Source of the DNA: Burkholderiaceae bacterium
GTDB taxonomy: Bacteria; Pseudomonadota; Gammaproteobacteria; Burkholderiales; Burkholderiaceae
NCBI GenBank assembly: GCA_022701965.1
Contig: JAKONL010000377.1
Span: forward strand, 1 to 13,465
Reading direction: 5' to 3'
Length of the DNA: 13,465 nucleotides
How positions within the stretch are numbered: the stretch's first letter is position 1; the number at the start of each line of letters is the position of its first letter. The notes beneath the pieces were generated by a model that did not search any database, had not been told where the DNA came from, and worked only from the letters and a program-made list of their open reading frames with translations. Position numbers and translations under genes: made by a program. This document shows, in pieces, positions 1-6,686 of the stretch.

Positions 1-89
1 CGGGGCGGATCATCAACGAGGTCCGCGGCATCAACCGGGTGACCTACGACGTCAGCAGCAAGCCGCCTGCGACGATCGAGTGGGAGTGA
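1..89 (+). CDS. guaA: GMP synthase, C-terminal end (partial)
   Basis: Only the last 28 codons are present; the gene starts left of the window. The visible tail reads GRIINEVRGINRVTYDV followed by SSKPPATIEWE and a TGA at 87-89. This is the strongly conserved C-terminus of glutamine-hydrolysing GMP synthase, in the dimerisation domain that follows the ATP-pyrophosphatase domain. The enzyme converts XMP to GMP in the cytoplasm with glutamine as nitrogen donor. The very end of GuaA is highly conserved and the 3' end of guaA is a known integration site for some genomic islands, which matters because what follows looks acquired. Identity is secure despite the short length, because the whole visible stretch matches the family ending. 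Confidence 0.93.
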   Translation, partial: GRIINEVRGINRVTYDVSSKPPATIEWE

Positions 90-193
90 TTGACGCTCTT
101 TCTGCGATCAGTCGAAAATATTTCGCAGGCAGCGACCGCGCTGGATCAGGTCGAAGCACTTCGGAAAGAGCCAGTCCGACCAGGGTCTGTCTA

Positions 194-221
194 CTCGGCT
201 GCTCGGATAGGAGCAGCCGAG
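194..221. repeat. 11-bp perfect GC-rich inverted repeat (hairpin)
   Basis: CTCGGCTGCTC (194-204) is the exact reverse complement of GAGCAGCCGAG (211-221), with the 6-base loop GGATAG between them. It lies 105 bases past the guaA stop. No T-run follows on either strand, so it is not a typical intrinsic terminator. It could still be an mRNA 3'-end-stabilising hairpin for guaA or a leftover of a mobile-element end. Confidence 0.6.
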
Positions 222-479
222 GCGGTAACCCCATGCGGCGGGCAAGCTCGAACGCAAGCGCTGGCCGCTCGAGCCGCCGCGCCGATCGCCGCGGTGGCCG
301 CCATGTGATCGCGCAGGTCACCTGCTGCGGGAACACGAGCAATCATGAACGCCCGGCATGCTTTTGCTCTCGGCCCAGGCCGGCCAACCCCATGCAGCCT
401 CTATGACAATAAGGCTTGCAGAATGAGCGGCTCCGCAGTTGCGACTATGCTGTGGATCGCGCAAAGGCGCGCATTCATG

Positions 480-515
480 AAAATCTTTTTTGCTCAATGC
501 AAAAAAGATTTTTTT
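480..515. terminator. AT-rich 14-bp dyad with T-run upstream of crtZ (candidate bidirectional terminator)
   Basis: AAAATCTTTTTTGC (480-493) pairs perfectly with its reverse complement at 499-512 across the loop TCAAT. On the plus strand the structure ends in seven consecutive T residues (509-515). On the minus strand the flanking A residues would provide a short U-tract. The stem has only three G-C pairs, which weakens the terminator reading. It could insulate crtZW from guaA transcription, or be an operator. It is unusual in an otherwise GC-rich sequence. Confidence 0.45.
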
Positions 516-572
516 CAAATTCGTCGTTGAATTGCTGAATCGCATGGTGTTTTATTTGGAAGTTGGGCTCCG

Positions 573-1100
573 ATGACTTTGCTTTCAAAACTTGTGATCG
601 TCGCATCCATGGTTGTTTTCATGGAGTGTTTCGCATGGGTGGCACACCGATATGTCATGCATGGCTGGGGATGGGCTTGGCATCAATCGCATCACGAAGC
701 GCATTCGGGATGGTTCGAGAAAAACGATTTCTACGCGATCGTATTTGCAATTGTCCCGATCCTCTTGTTCATCATGGGCCGATGGTGGGAGCCGCTATGG
801 TGGGCTGCTCTCGGCATGACGGTATATGGTGGGATCTATGTCTTCGTTCACGACCTGCTCGTGCATCAGCGCTGGGGATTTCGCTGGGTGCCCAAGCGAG
901 GTTATTTCAAGAGGATATTGCAGGCACACCGGCTGCACCATGCAGTTCATGGCAGAGACGGCACAGTCAGCCATGGATTCCTGTTTGCTCGAAAGCCGTC
1001 GACGCTGAAGGCGCAGTTGCGTGCCAACGCCGATCCGCAGCGTCGTGGCAAAAGGCCTGACGGTATTGCCGACGTCGACCTCCCGGTTGCAACGAAGTGA
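573..1100 (+). CDS. crtZ: Beta-carotene hydroxylase
   Basis: CrtZ is a membrane di-iron hydroxylase of the fatty acid hydroxylase superfamily. It adds 3- and 3'-hydroxyl groups to beta-ionone rings, giving zeaxanthin from beta-carotene or astaxanthin from canthaxanthin. The 175-residue product has the full histidine set: HRYVMH (25-30), HQSHH (37-41), HDLLVH (93-98) and HRLHH (119-123). The stretches FVHDLLVHQRWGFRWVP and YFKRILQAHRLHHAVHGRDG are typical of bacterial CrtZ. Hydrophobic segments lie near residues 4-22, 55-69 and 75-92. Length fits the family (about 160-180). A GGAAG ribosome-binding site (558-562) sits 10 bases before the ATG. Its stop overlaps the crtW start, so the two are probably translationally coupled. 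Base composition is near 50% G+C (30 of 60 bases at 601-660), far below the neighbours, suggesting transfer. No other carotenoid gene is in the window. Confidence 0.9.
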   Translation: MTLLSKLVIVASMVVFMECFAWVAHRYVMHGWGWAWHQSHHEAHSGWFEKNDFYAIVFAIVPILLFIMGRWWEPLWWAALGMTVYGGIYVFVHDLLVHQRWGFRWVPKRGYFKRILQAHRLHHAVHGRDGTVSHGFLFARKPSTLKAQLRANADPQRRGKRPDGIADVDLPVATK

Positions 1101-1882
1101 TCTCGGCACATCGCGAAGAGCCGGTCTGTGCGCTGCGTCAAATGCGTATCGGCGTTTCGCTGGCAGCTGCGATCGTCACGGCTTGGCTGACGATCCACAT
1201 ACTCGGCATCTTTTTCTGGCATTGGAGCTTGGCATCCGTGCCGATCGCCGTCGTCCTCGTCGTTGTCCAGACATGGCTCAGTACCGGATTGTTCATCGTT
1301 GCCCATGATTCGATGCACGGTGCGATCGCACCGCATCATCCGACGCTGAACCGGCTGATCGGTGCAACATGCCTCACGCTCTACGCTTGCCTGTCTTATG
1401 GTGCGTTGCTCCCTCGACATCATCTTCACCACAAGGAGACAGGCCGCTCCGGAGATCCCGATTTTCATCAAGGTGATTCAAGTCTGACTGGATGGTTTCT
1501 CCAGTTTTTCCGCACCTACTATTCGCATTGGCAGATTGTCCGTGTCACCGCCATGGCGCTGTTTTATATCTTCCTGCTGGGGGCCAGACTTGAAAATATC
1601 GTTGTCTTTTGGGCAGTACCGGCTTTAGGCGCCGTGGCGCAGCTATTCATTTTCGGTACCTGGTTGCCACATCGCGAGCGAGAAGAACCCTTCGCGGACG
1701 CACATCGTGCCTACAGCGTCAAGGTCAGCCCTTTGCTGTCGCTCCTGACCTGCTTTCACTTCAGCGGCTATCACCACGAGCATCATCTGTCGCCGGGAAC
1801 TCCATGGTGGGGTCTACCGGCCTGTCGGCGTGCGCTGAGGAAAAAGTCGAGTGAAGGCCCTCTGGCTGAGCATTGCGAGTAG
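1097..1882 (+). CDS. crtW: Beta-carotene ketolase (CrtW type)
   Basis: CrtW is an integral membrane fatty acid desaturase-like di-iron enzyme that introduces the 4-keto groups of canthaxanthin and astaxanthin. The 261-residue product carries the three histidine boxes HDSMH (70-74), HHLHH (108-112) and HHEHH (226-230). It also carries the CrtW signatures GLFIVAHDSMHG, DPDFH (120-124), FGTWLPHR (186-193) and CFHFSGYHHEHHLSP followed by PWWGLP. Hydrophobic segments near 18-41, 46-68, 88-105 and 150-186 fit a membrane desaturase fold. The GTG start at 1097 forms a GTGA overlap with the crtZ stop and gives an N-terminal length similar to other CrtW proteins; an internal ATG at 1142 is the alternative and would remove 15 residues. 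CrtW is favoured over CrtO, which is an unrelated FAD enzyme. G+C is below the neighbouring genes. Confidence 0.9.
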   Translation: MISAHREEPVCALRQMRIGVSLAAAIVTAWLTIHILGIFFWHWSLASVPIAVVLVVVQTWLSTGLFIVAHDSMHGAIAPHHPTLNRLIGATCLTLYACLSYGALLPRHHLHHKETGRSGDPDFHQGDSSLTGWFLQFFRTYYSHWQIVRVTAMALFYIFLLGARLENIVVFWAVPALGAVAQLFIFGTWLPHREREEPFADAHRAYSVKVSPLLSLLTCFHFSGYHHEHHLSPGTPWWGLPACRRALRKKSSEGPLAEHCE

Positions 1883-2085
1883 AAGCTACTTCCTCTCTTG
1901 TCGAGAACGAATCATCCATGGTCGGCGTTGCGTCCCGGAAAAATTCGCCCGATCCCGACCCAGCCTCGCCGAGCGGCTCGAGCGATGGGCGTGCGTAGCG
2001 GAAGGCCAGGCACAGCAGCACGCCGCCGGACGGTGCGAGCTGGGGGCATGCGGTGTCAGGTCTTAGTCTCCTGTCTTCTGTATGT

Positions 2086-2101
2086 CGGCGCGGGCGCGCC
2101 G
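2086..2101 (-). terminator. GC hairpin just after the DRL-like gene
   Basis: CGGCGCG (2086-2092) and CGCGCCG (2095-2101) form a perfect 7-bp inverted repeat with a 2-base spacer, 7 bases beyond the stop of the minus-strand oxidoreductase gene and between convergent genes. No U-tract follows, so termination here would be factor-assisted, or the structure may only protect the 3' end. Confidence 0.3.
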
Positions 2102-2108
2102 GAACGCC

Positions 2109-3491
2109 TTACGCTGCGATCTTCTCGAGCGTCGGCGTCACGCCCATCTCCTTGCGGAACAGCTCCTCCATCTCGCGGCGGACACGGATCGCCTGATGCG
2201 AGGCGTCGATCGCCACGTCGGACCAGCGCACCGGCTGGCCGGCGGGTACGGGGCGCTCCAGCACGATGCCGTGGGCCAGACCGATCGGCAGCGCGCCGCT
2301 GCGCAGCGACTCGGCCGCGGGCATGAGCTTGCCGTAGACCATGTGGCCGCCTTCGCCGTCGAGCTTCTCGCCGGCCTTGAGGTCGCGCTTGGCGGTCGCC
2401 GCCACGTCGCCGAGGAACTCGCGGGTGGCGCCGGTCGCCTCGCCGCGCAGCGCGATGCTCGCGACGGAAAGGCCCAGTTCGAGTCCGATCAGGTGGTAGG
2501 GCTTGTACATGGTGGCGTACATCCCGCTCGCGTCGGTCTTCAGTCCGTACTGCGCGAAGCATTCCCTGACGTAGTCGGTCGACGCCTTGAAGGTCACGTA
2601 CACGCCCCAGCGCAGGTCACGGAACACCGGCCGGCCGTCGCGCTCCAGCGAGGAGACGACTTCGACCGTGCCGCTGTGCGACAGGATGCCGCCGTCGCTC
2701 GAAGGCTTGAGCAGGTTGGGCAGGTCGTCCACGCCGCAGGGTGGAAAAGCCAGGCCGCCGGAGGCCGGTGTGAGACCGGTGCCGTTGGCGACGGCGGCCA
2801 TCTCCAGCGCCGACTTGGTACCGTCGAGAAAGGAATTGAACATCTGCGCGTTGAAGTCTCCGCCGGCCACCTGCGACTCGGAGAAGCCGTAGTGGCCCCA
2901 GACCGTGTCCGGCGTCGACTGGTGGTAGATCGGCAGGTACTTCGTGCCCTTGCCCGCGCAGACGACCTCGAGGCCGGCCGTCCGGGCCCAGTCGACGATC
3001 TCCGCGATCAGCGCCGGCTGGTCGCCGTAGGCCATCGAATAGATGATGCCGGCCTGCTCGGCGCGCCGCGCCAGCAGTGGGCCGGCGAGCGCGTCGGCCT
3101 CGACGTTGACCATGACGATGTGCTTCTTGTGGTCGCAGCACAGCAGGGTGTGGCGGATGCCCGCGGAGGGACTGCCGGTCGCGTCGATCACGATGTCGAT
3201 CTCGGGCTGCGAGATCATCGCTTCGGCGTCGTCCTGCACGAAGGTCGAGCCGTTCCTGACCGCCTCGGCCCACGACCGGGCGGCGAATTGCGCATCGCTC
3301 CAGCCGACGCGCTTGAGCGACTGACGGGCCCGCTCGGGCGAGAGATCGGCGATGCCCATCAGGTGAACGCCGGGCGTGCGCGGCACCTGTGACAGGAACA
3401 TCGAGCCGAACTTGCCGGCGCCGATGAGGCCGACACGGACGGGCTTGCCGGCTTCGGCACGGCGCTTCAATTGATGGAACAGGTTGGACAT
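2109..3491 (-). CDS. NAD(P)-dependent oxidoreductase with SAF domain, DRL-like family
   Basis: The 460-residue product starts with a Rossmann fold: VRVGLIGAGKFGSMFLSQ, with the GxGxxG motif at 24-29, then VHLMGIADLSPERAR and IDIVIDATGSPSAG. The middle (VVCAGKGTKYLPIYHQ, LPNLLKP, YHLIGLELGLSVASIALRG) and a C-terminal SAF-type segment around 395-430 (ALPIGLAHGIVLERPV) match proteins annotated as homoserine dehydrogenase-like or SAF-domain oxidoreductases. To my recollection this superfamily includes Brucella DRL, a DXR-like enzyme making 2-C-methyl-D-erythritol 4-phosphate, but most members have unknown substrates. No signal peptide is visible, so it should act in the cytoplasm. It is divergent from the adjacent LysR gene, which probably controls it, and convergent with crtW. 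The family call is firm; the substrate is unknown. Confidence 0.8.
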   Translation of the reverse strand: MSNLFHQLKRRAEAGKPVRVGLIGAGKFGSMFLSQVPRTPGVHLMGIADLSPERARQSLKRVGWSDAQFAARSWAEAVRNGSTFVQDDAEAMISQPEIDIVIDATGSPSAGIRHTLLCCDHKKHIVMVNVEADALAGPLLARRAEQAGIIYSMAYGDQPALIAEIVDWARTAGLEVVCAGKGTKYLPIYHQSTPDTVWGHYGFSESQVAGGDFNAQMFNSFLDGTKSALEMAAVANGTGLTPASGGLAFPPCGVDDLPNLLKPSSDGGILSHSGTVEVVSSLERDGRPVFRDLRWGVYVTFKASTDYVRECFAQYGLKTDASGMYATMYKPYHLIGLELGLSVASIALRGEATGATREFLGDVAATAKRDLKAGEKLDGEGGHMVYGKLMPAAESLRSGALPIGLAHGIVLERPVPAGQPVRWSDVAIDASHQAIRVRREMEELFRKEMGVTPTLEKIAA

Positions 3492-3591
3492 GATGGAGTC
3501 GTCTCTTTCGGTTGATGGGCGCTGCAGGCGTTCACTGCCGCGGTGACCGCGAGACTAGTCTTCGACAATTTGCAAGTAAATGCCGTGCCGC

Positions 3592-3619
3592 GCACATTCC
3601 ATGTGCAGAATTCCACATG
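3592..3619. promoter_or_regulatory. Overlapping inverted half-sites at the LysR gene start (candidate operator)
   Basis: GCACAT-TCC-ATGTGC (3592-3606) is a perfect 15-bp palindrome. It shares its right arm with a second inverted repeat, CATGTG-N8-CACATG (3600-3619). This makes three alternating half-sites. The last one covers the ATG of the LysR gene at 3617. LysR-type regulators commonly bind such dyads in the divergent promoter region and repress their own gene, so this is the best candidate operator for the 3492-3616 intergenic region. Confidence 0.5.
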
Positions 3620-4558
3620 CAAAGATTCGATTGGAACGATCTGCCGGCCTTCCTCGCCGTCGTCCGCACCGGCCGGCTCACCGCCGCGGCGCGACTGCTG
3701 GACATCGACCACTCCACCCTGAGCCGGCGCATCGCCGGGCTGGAGGCCAGTCTCGGCCAGACGCTGTTCGACCGGCGTTCCAGCGGCTACGCCCTGACGG
3801 CCGAGGGTGAGCGGCTGGTGACCGACGCCGAAGCCATGGAGAGTCTGGCAATCGGCATGCGCGCGAGATCGGAAGCGGCCACGGAAGGCCTGACCGGCTC
3901 CGTGCGGCTCGGCGTGCCCGAGGGTTTCGGCACCTACTTCCTCGCACCGAAGCTCGCGGCCCTGGCGCGCGAGCATCCACAACTGGAGATCGAACTTGTC
4001 GCGAACCCGCGCAACTTCAGCCTGACCAAGCGCGAGGCCGACGTCGCCGTGGCCATGTCGCGTCCCGAGCAGGGCCACCTGCACGCCTATCGGCTCGCCG
4101 ACTACGAGGTCGGGCTCTACGCGGCCCGGGGCTACCTCGACCAGCACGGCGCGGTCTGCAGTCGCGGCGACCTCGCGCAGCGCGCCTGGGTCGGCTATGT
4201 CGACGACCTGATGTGGACCCGCGAGCTCGACTACATGAAGCAGGTGGCTCCCGGCACGGTTCCCCGCATCCGCATCTCGAACGTCATCTCGCAGATGACC
4301 GCGGTGATCGGCGGCGCCGGCCTGGGCTTGCTGCCGGTGTTCATGGCTCGCAACGAACGCACGCTGGTCCGGCTGCTGCCGCACGACGTGCGGCTGTCGC
4401 GCACCTACTGGCTGGTGACGCATGCCGACAGCCGCAAGTTGGCACGGGTGCGTGCCGTGGCCGACCACGTCCGCGCGCAGTCGGAGACCGCGGGCACGGC
4501 GTTCTGGGAGGATGCGGCGCTGGGCCCGGCGCCCCGCGACGACCAGGCCTCGCCCTGA
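3617..4558 (+). CDS. LysR-type transcriptional regulator
   Basis: The 313-residue product has the N-terminal winged helix-turn-helix of LysR proteins: LPAFLAVVRTGRLTAAARLL, then DHSTLSRRIAGLEASLGQTLF and GYALTAEGERL, within about residues 8-66. A periplasmic-binding-protein-like effector domain follows from about residue 90 (GSVRLGVPEGFGTYFLAPKL). The start at 3617 (MQRFDWND) fits the family. An in-frame ATG at 3512 would add 35 residues unlike any LysR N-terminus and would consume the divergent promoter. No good ribosome-binding site precedes 3617. The gene is divergent from the DRL-like oxidoreductase 125 bases away, the usual arrangement for a LysR regulator and its target. The inducer cannot be told from the sequence. 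It ends 32 bases from the convergent aldo/keto reductase gene. Confidence 0.88.
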   Translation: MQRFDWNDLPAFLAVVRTGRLTAAARLLDIDHSTLSRRIAGLEASLGQTLFDRRSSGYALTAEGERLVTDAEAMESLAIGMRARSEAATEGLTGSVRLGVPEGFGTYFLAPKLAALAREHPQLEIELVANPRNFSLTKREADVAVAMSRPEQGHLHAYRLADYEVGLYAARGYLDQHGAVCSRGDLAQRAWVGYVDDLMWTRELDYMKQVAPGTVPRIRISNVISQMTAVIGGAGLGLLPVFMARNERTLVRLLPHDVRLSRTYWLVTHADSRKLARVRAVADHVRAQSETAGTAFWEDAALGPAPRDDQASP

Positions 4559-4573
4559 CGCACAGTGAAGCGC

Positions 4574-4591
4574 AGCGACGCCGGCGTCGCT
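4574..4591. terminator. 18-bp perfect palindrome between convergent genes
   Basis: AGCGACGCCGGCGTCGCT is perfectly self-complementary (4574-4582 against 4583-4591). It lies in the 32-base gap between the stop of the LysR gene (4558) and the stop of the aldo/keto reductase gene (4591, whose last base it includes). Its position suggests a shared transcript-end hairpin for both genes. There is no T-run on either side, so an intrinsic terminator is not proven. Confidence 0.4.
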
Positions 4592-5613
4592 CAGCGGGCG
4601 GCGTCTCCGTAGCGGTACTCGTGCGTGAGCTGGTCGAGCGTGCGCTTCAGGTCCGGCGTCATCTGGAAAGACGCGGCGGCGAGCGTCGCGTCGAGCTGCT
4701 CCGGCCTGCTCGCGCCGAGCAGCGGCGCGGTGATCGCGGGATTCGCCATCACCCAGGCGACCGCGAGCGTCGCCAGCGGAATGCCGGCTTCGTCGGCCAC
4801 CTTCGTCAGCTGCTCGACGGTCTCGAACGAGCGCTCGTTCCAGTAGCGATCCTGGTAGCGCCCGGCGGCACTGCCCAGGGTGAAGCGCGTGCCGGCCTGG
4901 GGTGCCGAGCCTTTCTGGTACTTGCCTGTCAGGAGACCGCCGGCGAGCGGGTTGTACGGAATCACCGCCAGGCCTTCCTCGAGCGTCAGCGGAAGCAGCT
5001 CGCGCTCGATCTCGCGGAACAGCAGGCTGTAGCGCGGCTGGACCGACACGAATTTCGCCACCCGCAGCACCTCGGCGCGTCCCAGCGCCTTCGCCAGCCG
5101 GTAGGCGAGGAAATTGGACACCCCGACATAGCGCGCGCGGCCCGACCTGACGATCGTGTCCAGCGCCTCGACGGTCTCGTCGATCGGCGTGTCGGGATCG
5201 TCGGAGTGCAGCTGGTAGAGGTCGACGTAGTCGGTCTTCAGGCGCGCCAGCGAAGCGTCGATGGCGGACAGCAGGTGCTTGCGCGATGCGCCCTGATCCC
5301 ATTTCTGCGGGCCCATCTGCCCGACGGCCTTGGTCGCGATCACCAGGTTCTGCCGACGCCCGGCGCTCGCGCCGAGCCAGTCGCCGATGATCTCCTCGGT
5401 GCGGCCGACGGTCTTCAGGCCGCCACCGAGCGGGTACACGTCGGCCGTGTCGAGGAAGTTGATGCCGGCCTCGACGGCCTTGTCGAGAATGCGCCGCGAC
5501 ACGTCTTCCTCGGTCTGCAGGCCGAAGGTCATGGTGCCCAGCGCCATGCGCGAGACGGTCAGGCCGGTGCGGCCGAAGCGGGTGGTGGGAATGGATGCGC
5601 CGGATGTCGTCAT
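4591..5613 (-). CDS. Aldo/keto reductase
   Basis: The 340-residue product is a TIM-barrel NADPH-dependent aldo/keto reductase. The catalytic tetrad is visible: Asp55 and Tyr60 in FLDTADVYPLG, Lys95 in LVIATKAVG, and His136 in VDLYQLHSDDPD. Further family markers are the N-terminal TTRFGRTGLTVSRMALGTM, the YVGVSNF segment, the IPYNPLAGGLLTGKY segment and a C-terminal LGASRPEQLD. Length fits the roughly 340-residue members that act on sugars, aldehydes or ketones; the real substrate cannot be told. The chosen ATG (5611-5613 on the minus strand) has GAGGA 10 bases upstream, and an upstream extension would run into unrelated sequence. It lies 59 bases after the DUF72 gene in the same direction, so the two may be co-transcribed. 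Confidence 0.9.
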   Translation of the reverse strand: MTTSGASIPTTRFGRTGLTVSRMALGTMTFGLQTEEDVSRRILDKAVEAGINFLDTADVYPLGGGLKTVGRTEEIIGDWLGASAGRRQNLVIATKAVGQMGPQKWDQGASRKHLLSAIDASLARLKTDYVDLYQLHSDDPDTPIDETVEALDTIVRSGRARYVGVSNFLAYRLAKALGRAEVLRVAKFVSVQPRYSLLFREIERELLPLTLEEGLAVIPYNPLAGGLLTGKYQKGSAPQAGTRFTLGSAAGRYQDRYWNERSFETVEQLTKVADEAGIPLATLAVAWVMANPAITAPLLGASRPEQLDATLAAASFQMTPDLKRTLDQLTHEYRYGDAAR

Positions 5614-5672
5614 GTTCGAAGGGTCCTCGATGCCTTGGGATATGCGGAGGTCGCAGCGTACGCCTGAAGTAC

Positions 5673-6677
5673 TCAGCCTGCAGCGCGAAGCGTTTCCGCA
5701 AGGCCACGGACGCTCAGCGGTGCCGAGCCTTCGGCCTTGTTGCTCACGGTGACGTAGACCGGATGGCCCGCGCCGGCGGTCGCCCGGGCGACTCGCGCGA
5801 GAGACTCCCGCGTCGGCAGGTCGATGCCGACGATCCTGTCGTAGGGCGCGTAGAGGTCGCGGGCGTCCTCGTAGCCGTAGGCACCATTGACCGGATTGAG
5901 GTTCCAGCGACAGACCAGCGGCCCCGGCCACAGCGCGCGCAGCATCGGCAGCTGCGCCTCGATCGACGGCATCTTGGCGTGCAGGCCCAGGCAGAAGGTG
6001 GCGCCCGCGTCGCGCAGGACGTTCGCGAGTGCCGGCCCGAGCAGTTGCGGGTCGCGCACCTCGACCGCCACGACGCCGTCGGGAGCCAGCGGCCGCAGCG
6101 CGGGCAGGGCCCGCAGCATCGTCGCCAGGCGTTCGAGCACCCGTCCCGGATCCGCGAGCATGTGCATCGGCAGCGGGCTCAGCTGGAATACCAGCGCGCC
6201 GATCTTCTGGCCCAGGCCTTCGAGCGCGGGCCGGACGAATTCCTCGACCGCGAGCTCGGGGCTCAGGAAAGCCGGATTCGGTTGCCTGCCGCGACCCTCG
6301 CTGCCGCGCACCAGCGCGTCGGTCACCAGGCTCGGCGCCTTGACGACGAAGCGGAAGTCCGCCGGCACGTCGGCAGCGAGCTTCTCGAATTCGGCGGCGC
6401 CGAGCGGCTTGTAGAAGCCCTTGTCGATGCAGACGGTGCGAAACAGCGGGTACGCCGCATACGCGGCCAGCCCGTGGCGAGCGAGCATCGATTCGGAGTA
6501 GGGGCCGTCCCAGACCCGGCCGGCCCAGCCGGGATAGGACCACGACGACGTACCGAGCCGCACCTGCGGCGGCAGCGTCCGCGCGAGTTCGACGTCCTGC
6601 GCGTCGGCGGGAGCCGCCGTGACGCTCGAAAGAAAAAGCGAGTCCTGCATGGGTCGTTCCGGGAAGCAGGCCGCCAT
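5673..6677 (-). CDS. DUF72 (YecE-like) family protein
   Basis: The 334-residue product matches the DUF72/YecE family, a TIM-barrel-like fold of unknown function. Visible markers are VRLGTSSWSYPGWAGRVWDG (about 39-58), YPLFRTVCIDKGFYK, DFRFVVKAP, GALVFQLSP, VVAVEVRDPQLLG, VCRWNLN, and a C-terminal VYVTVSNKAEGSAPLSVRGLA, where YecE proteins keep an Asn-x-x-x-Gly-x-Ala/Ser-type motif. The ATG at 6677 is preceded at 9 bases by GGAGG (6691-6687 on the minus strand). A later ATG at 6650 with GGAA 6 bases upstream is possible and would remove nine residues. It is head-to-head with tadA, with only 35 bases between the start codons, and upstream of the aldo/keto reductase. No reaction can be assigned. 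Confidence 0.85.
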   Translation of the reverse strand: MAACFPERPMQDSLFLSSVTAAPADAQDVELARTLPPQVRLGTSSWSYPGWAGRVWDGPYSESMLARHGLAAYAAYPLFRTVCIDKGFYKPLGAAEFEKLAADVPADFRFVVKAPSLVTDALVRGSEGRGRQPNPAFLSPELAVEEFVRPALEGLGQKIGALVFQLSPLPMHMLADPGRVLERLATMLRALPALRPLAPDGVVAVEVRDPQLLGPALANVLRDAGATFCLGLHAKMPSIEAQLPMLRALWPGPLVCRWNLNPVNGAYGYEDARDLYAPYDRIVGIDLPTRESLARVARATAGAGHPVYVTVSNKAEGSAPLSVRGLAETLRAAG

Positions 6678-6686
6678 TCTGATATA

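Larger units (their letters stand above)
90..572. other. Intergenic stretch between guaA and crtZ, no supported gene
   Basis: These 483 bases hold no open frame I can support. The short frames present give low-complexity Arg/Ala/Ser-rich products with no recognisable domain. On the minus strand one frame closing near 110 has a fairly protein-like tail (WSDWLFPKCFDLIQRGRC) but no usable start, so it could be a gene remnant. The stretch contains a GC-rich hairpin at 194-221 and an AT-rich dyad at 480-515. Composition drifts from GC-rich on the left to AT-rich on the right, consistent with a junction between host DNA and an acquired segment. No tRNA and no direct repeat of the guaA end were seen. 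Confidence 0.6.

Noticed and set aside
527..555. TTGAAT-17-TTTTAT as a crtZ promoter
   Set aside because: A start about 7 bases past the -10 would fall after or within the GGAAG ribosome-binding site at 558-562, leaving the message without it.
1847..1856. TCGAGTG near the crtW end as a copy of the guaA end (attachment site)
   Set aside because: Only 7 bases match and it lies inside crtW; too short to separate from chance.
3539..3561. CGCGGT-G-ACCGCG (3539-3551) and AGACTAGTCT (3552-3561) as further operators for the DRL-like gene
   Set aside because: Both are perfect but short, unrelated in sequence to each other and to the stronger dyads at 3592-3619; left as weak signals.
3467..5707. Very long minus-strand open frame (746 codons) and other long frames such as 4213-5667 and 7318-9261
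   Set aside because: They overlap well-identified genes in other frames, give Arg/Ala/Gly-rich products without domains, and are explained by high third-position G+C suppressing stop codons.
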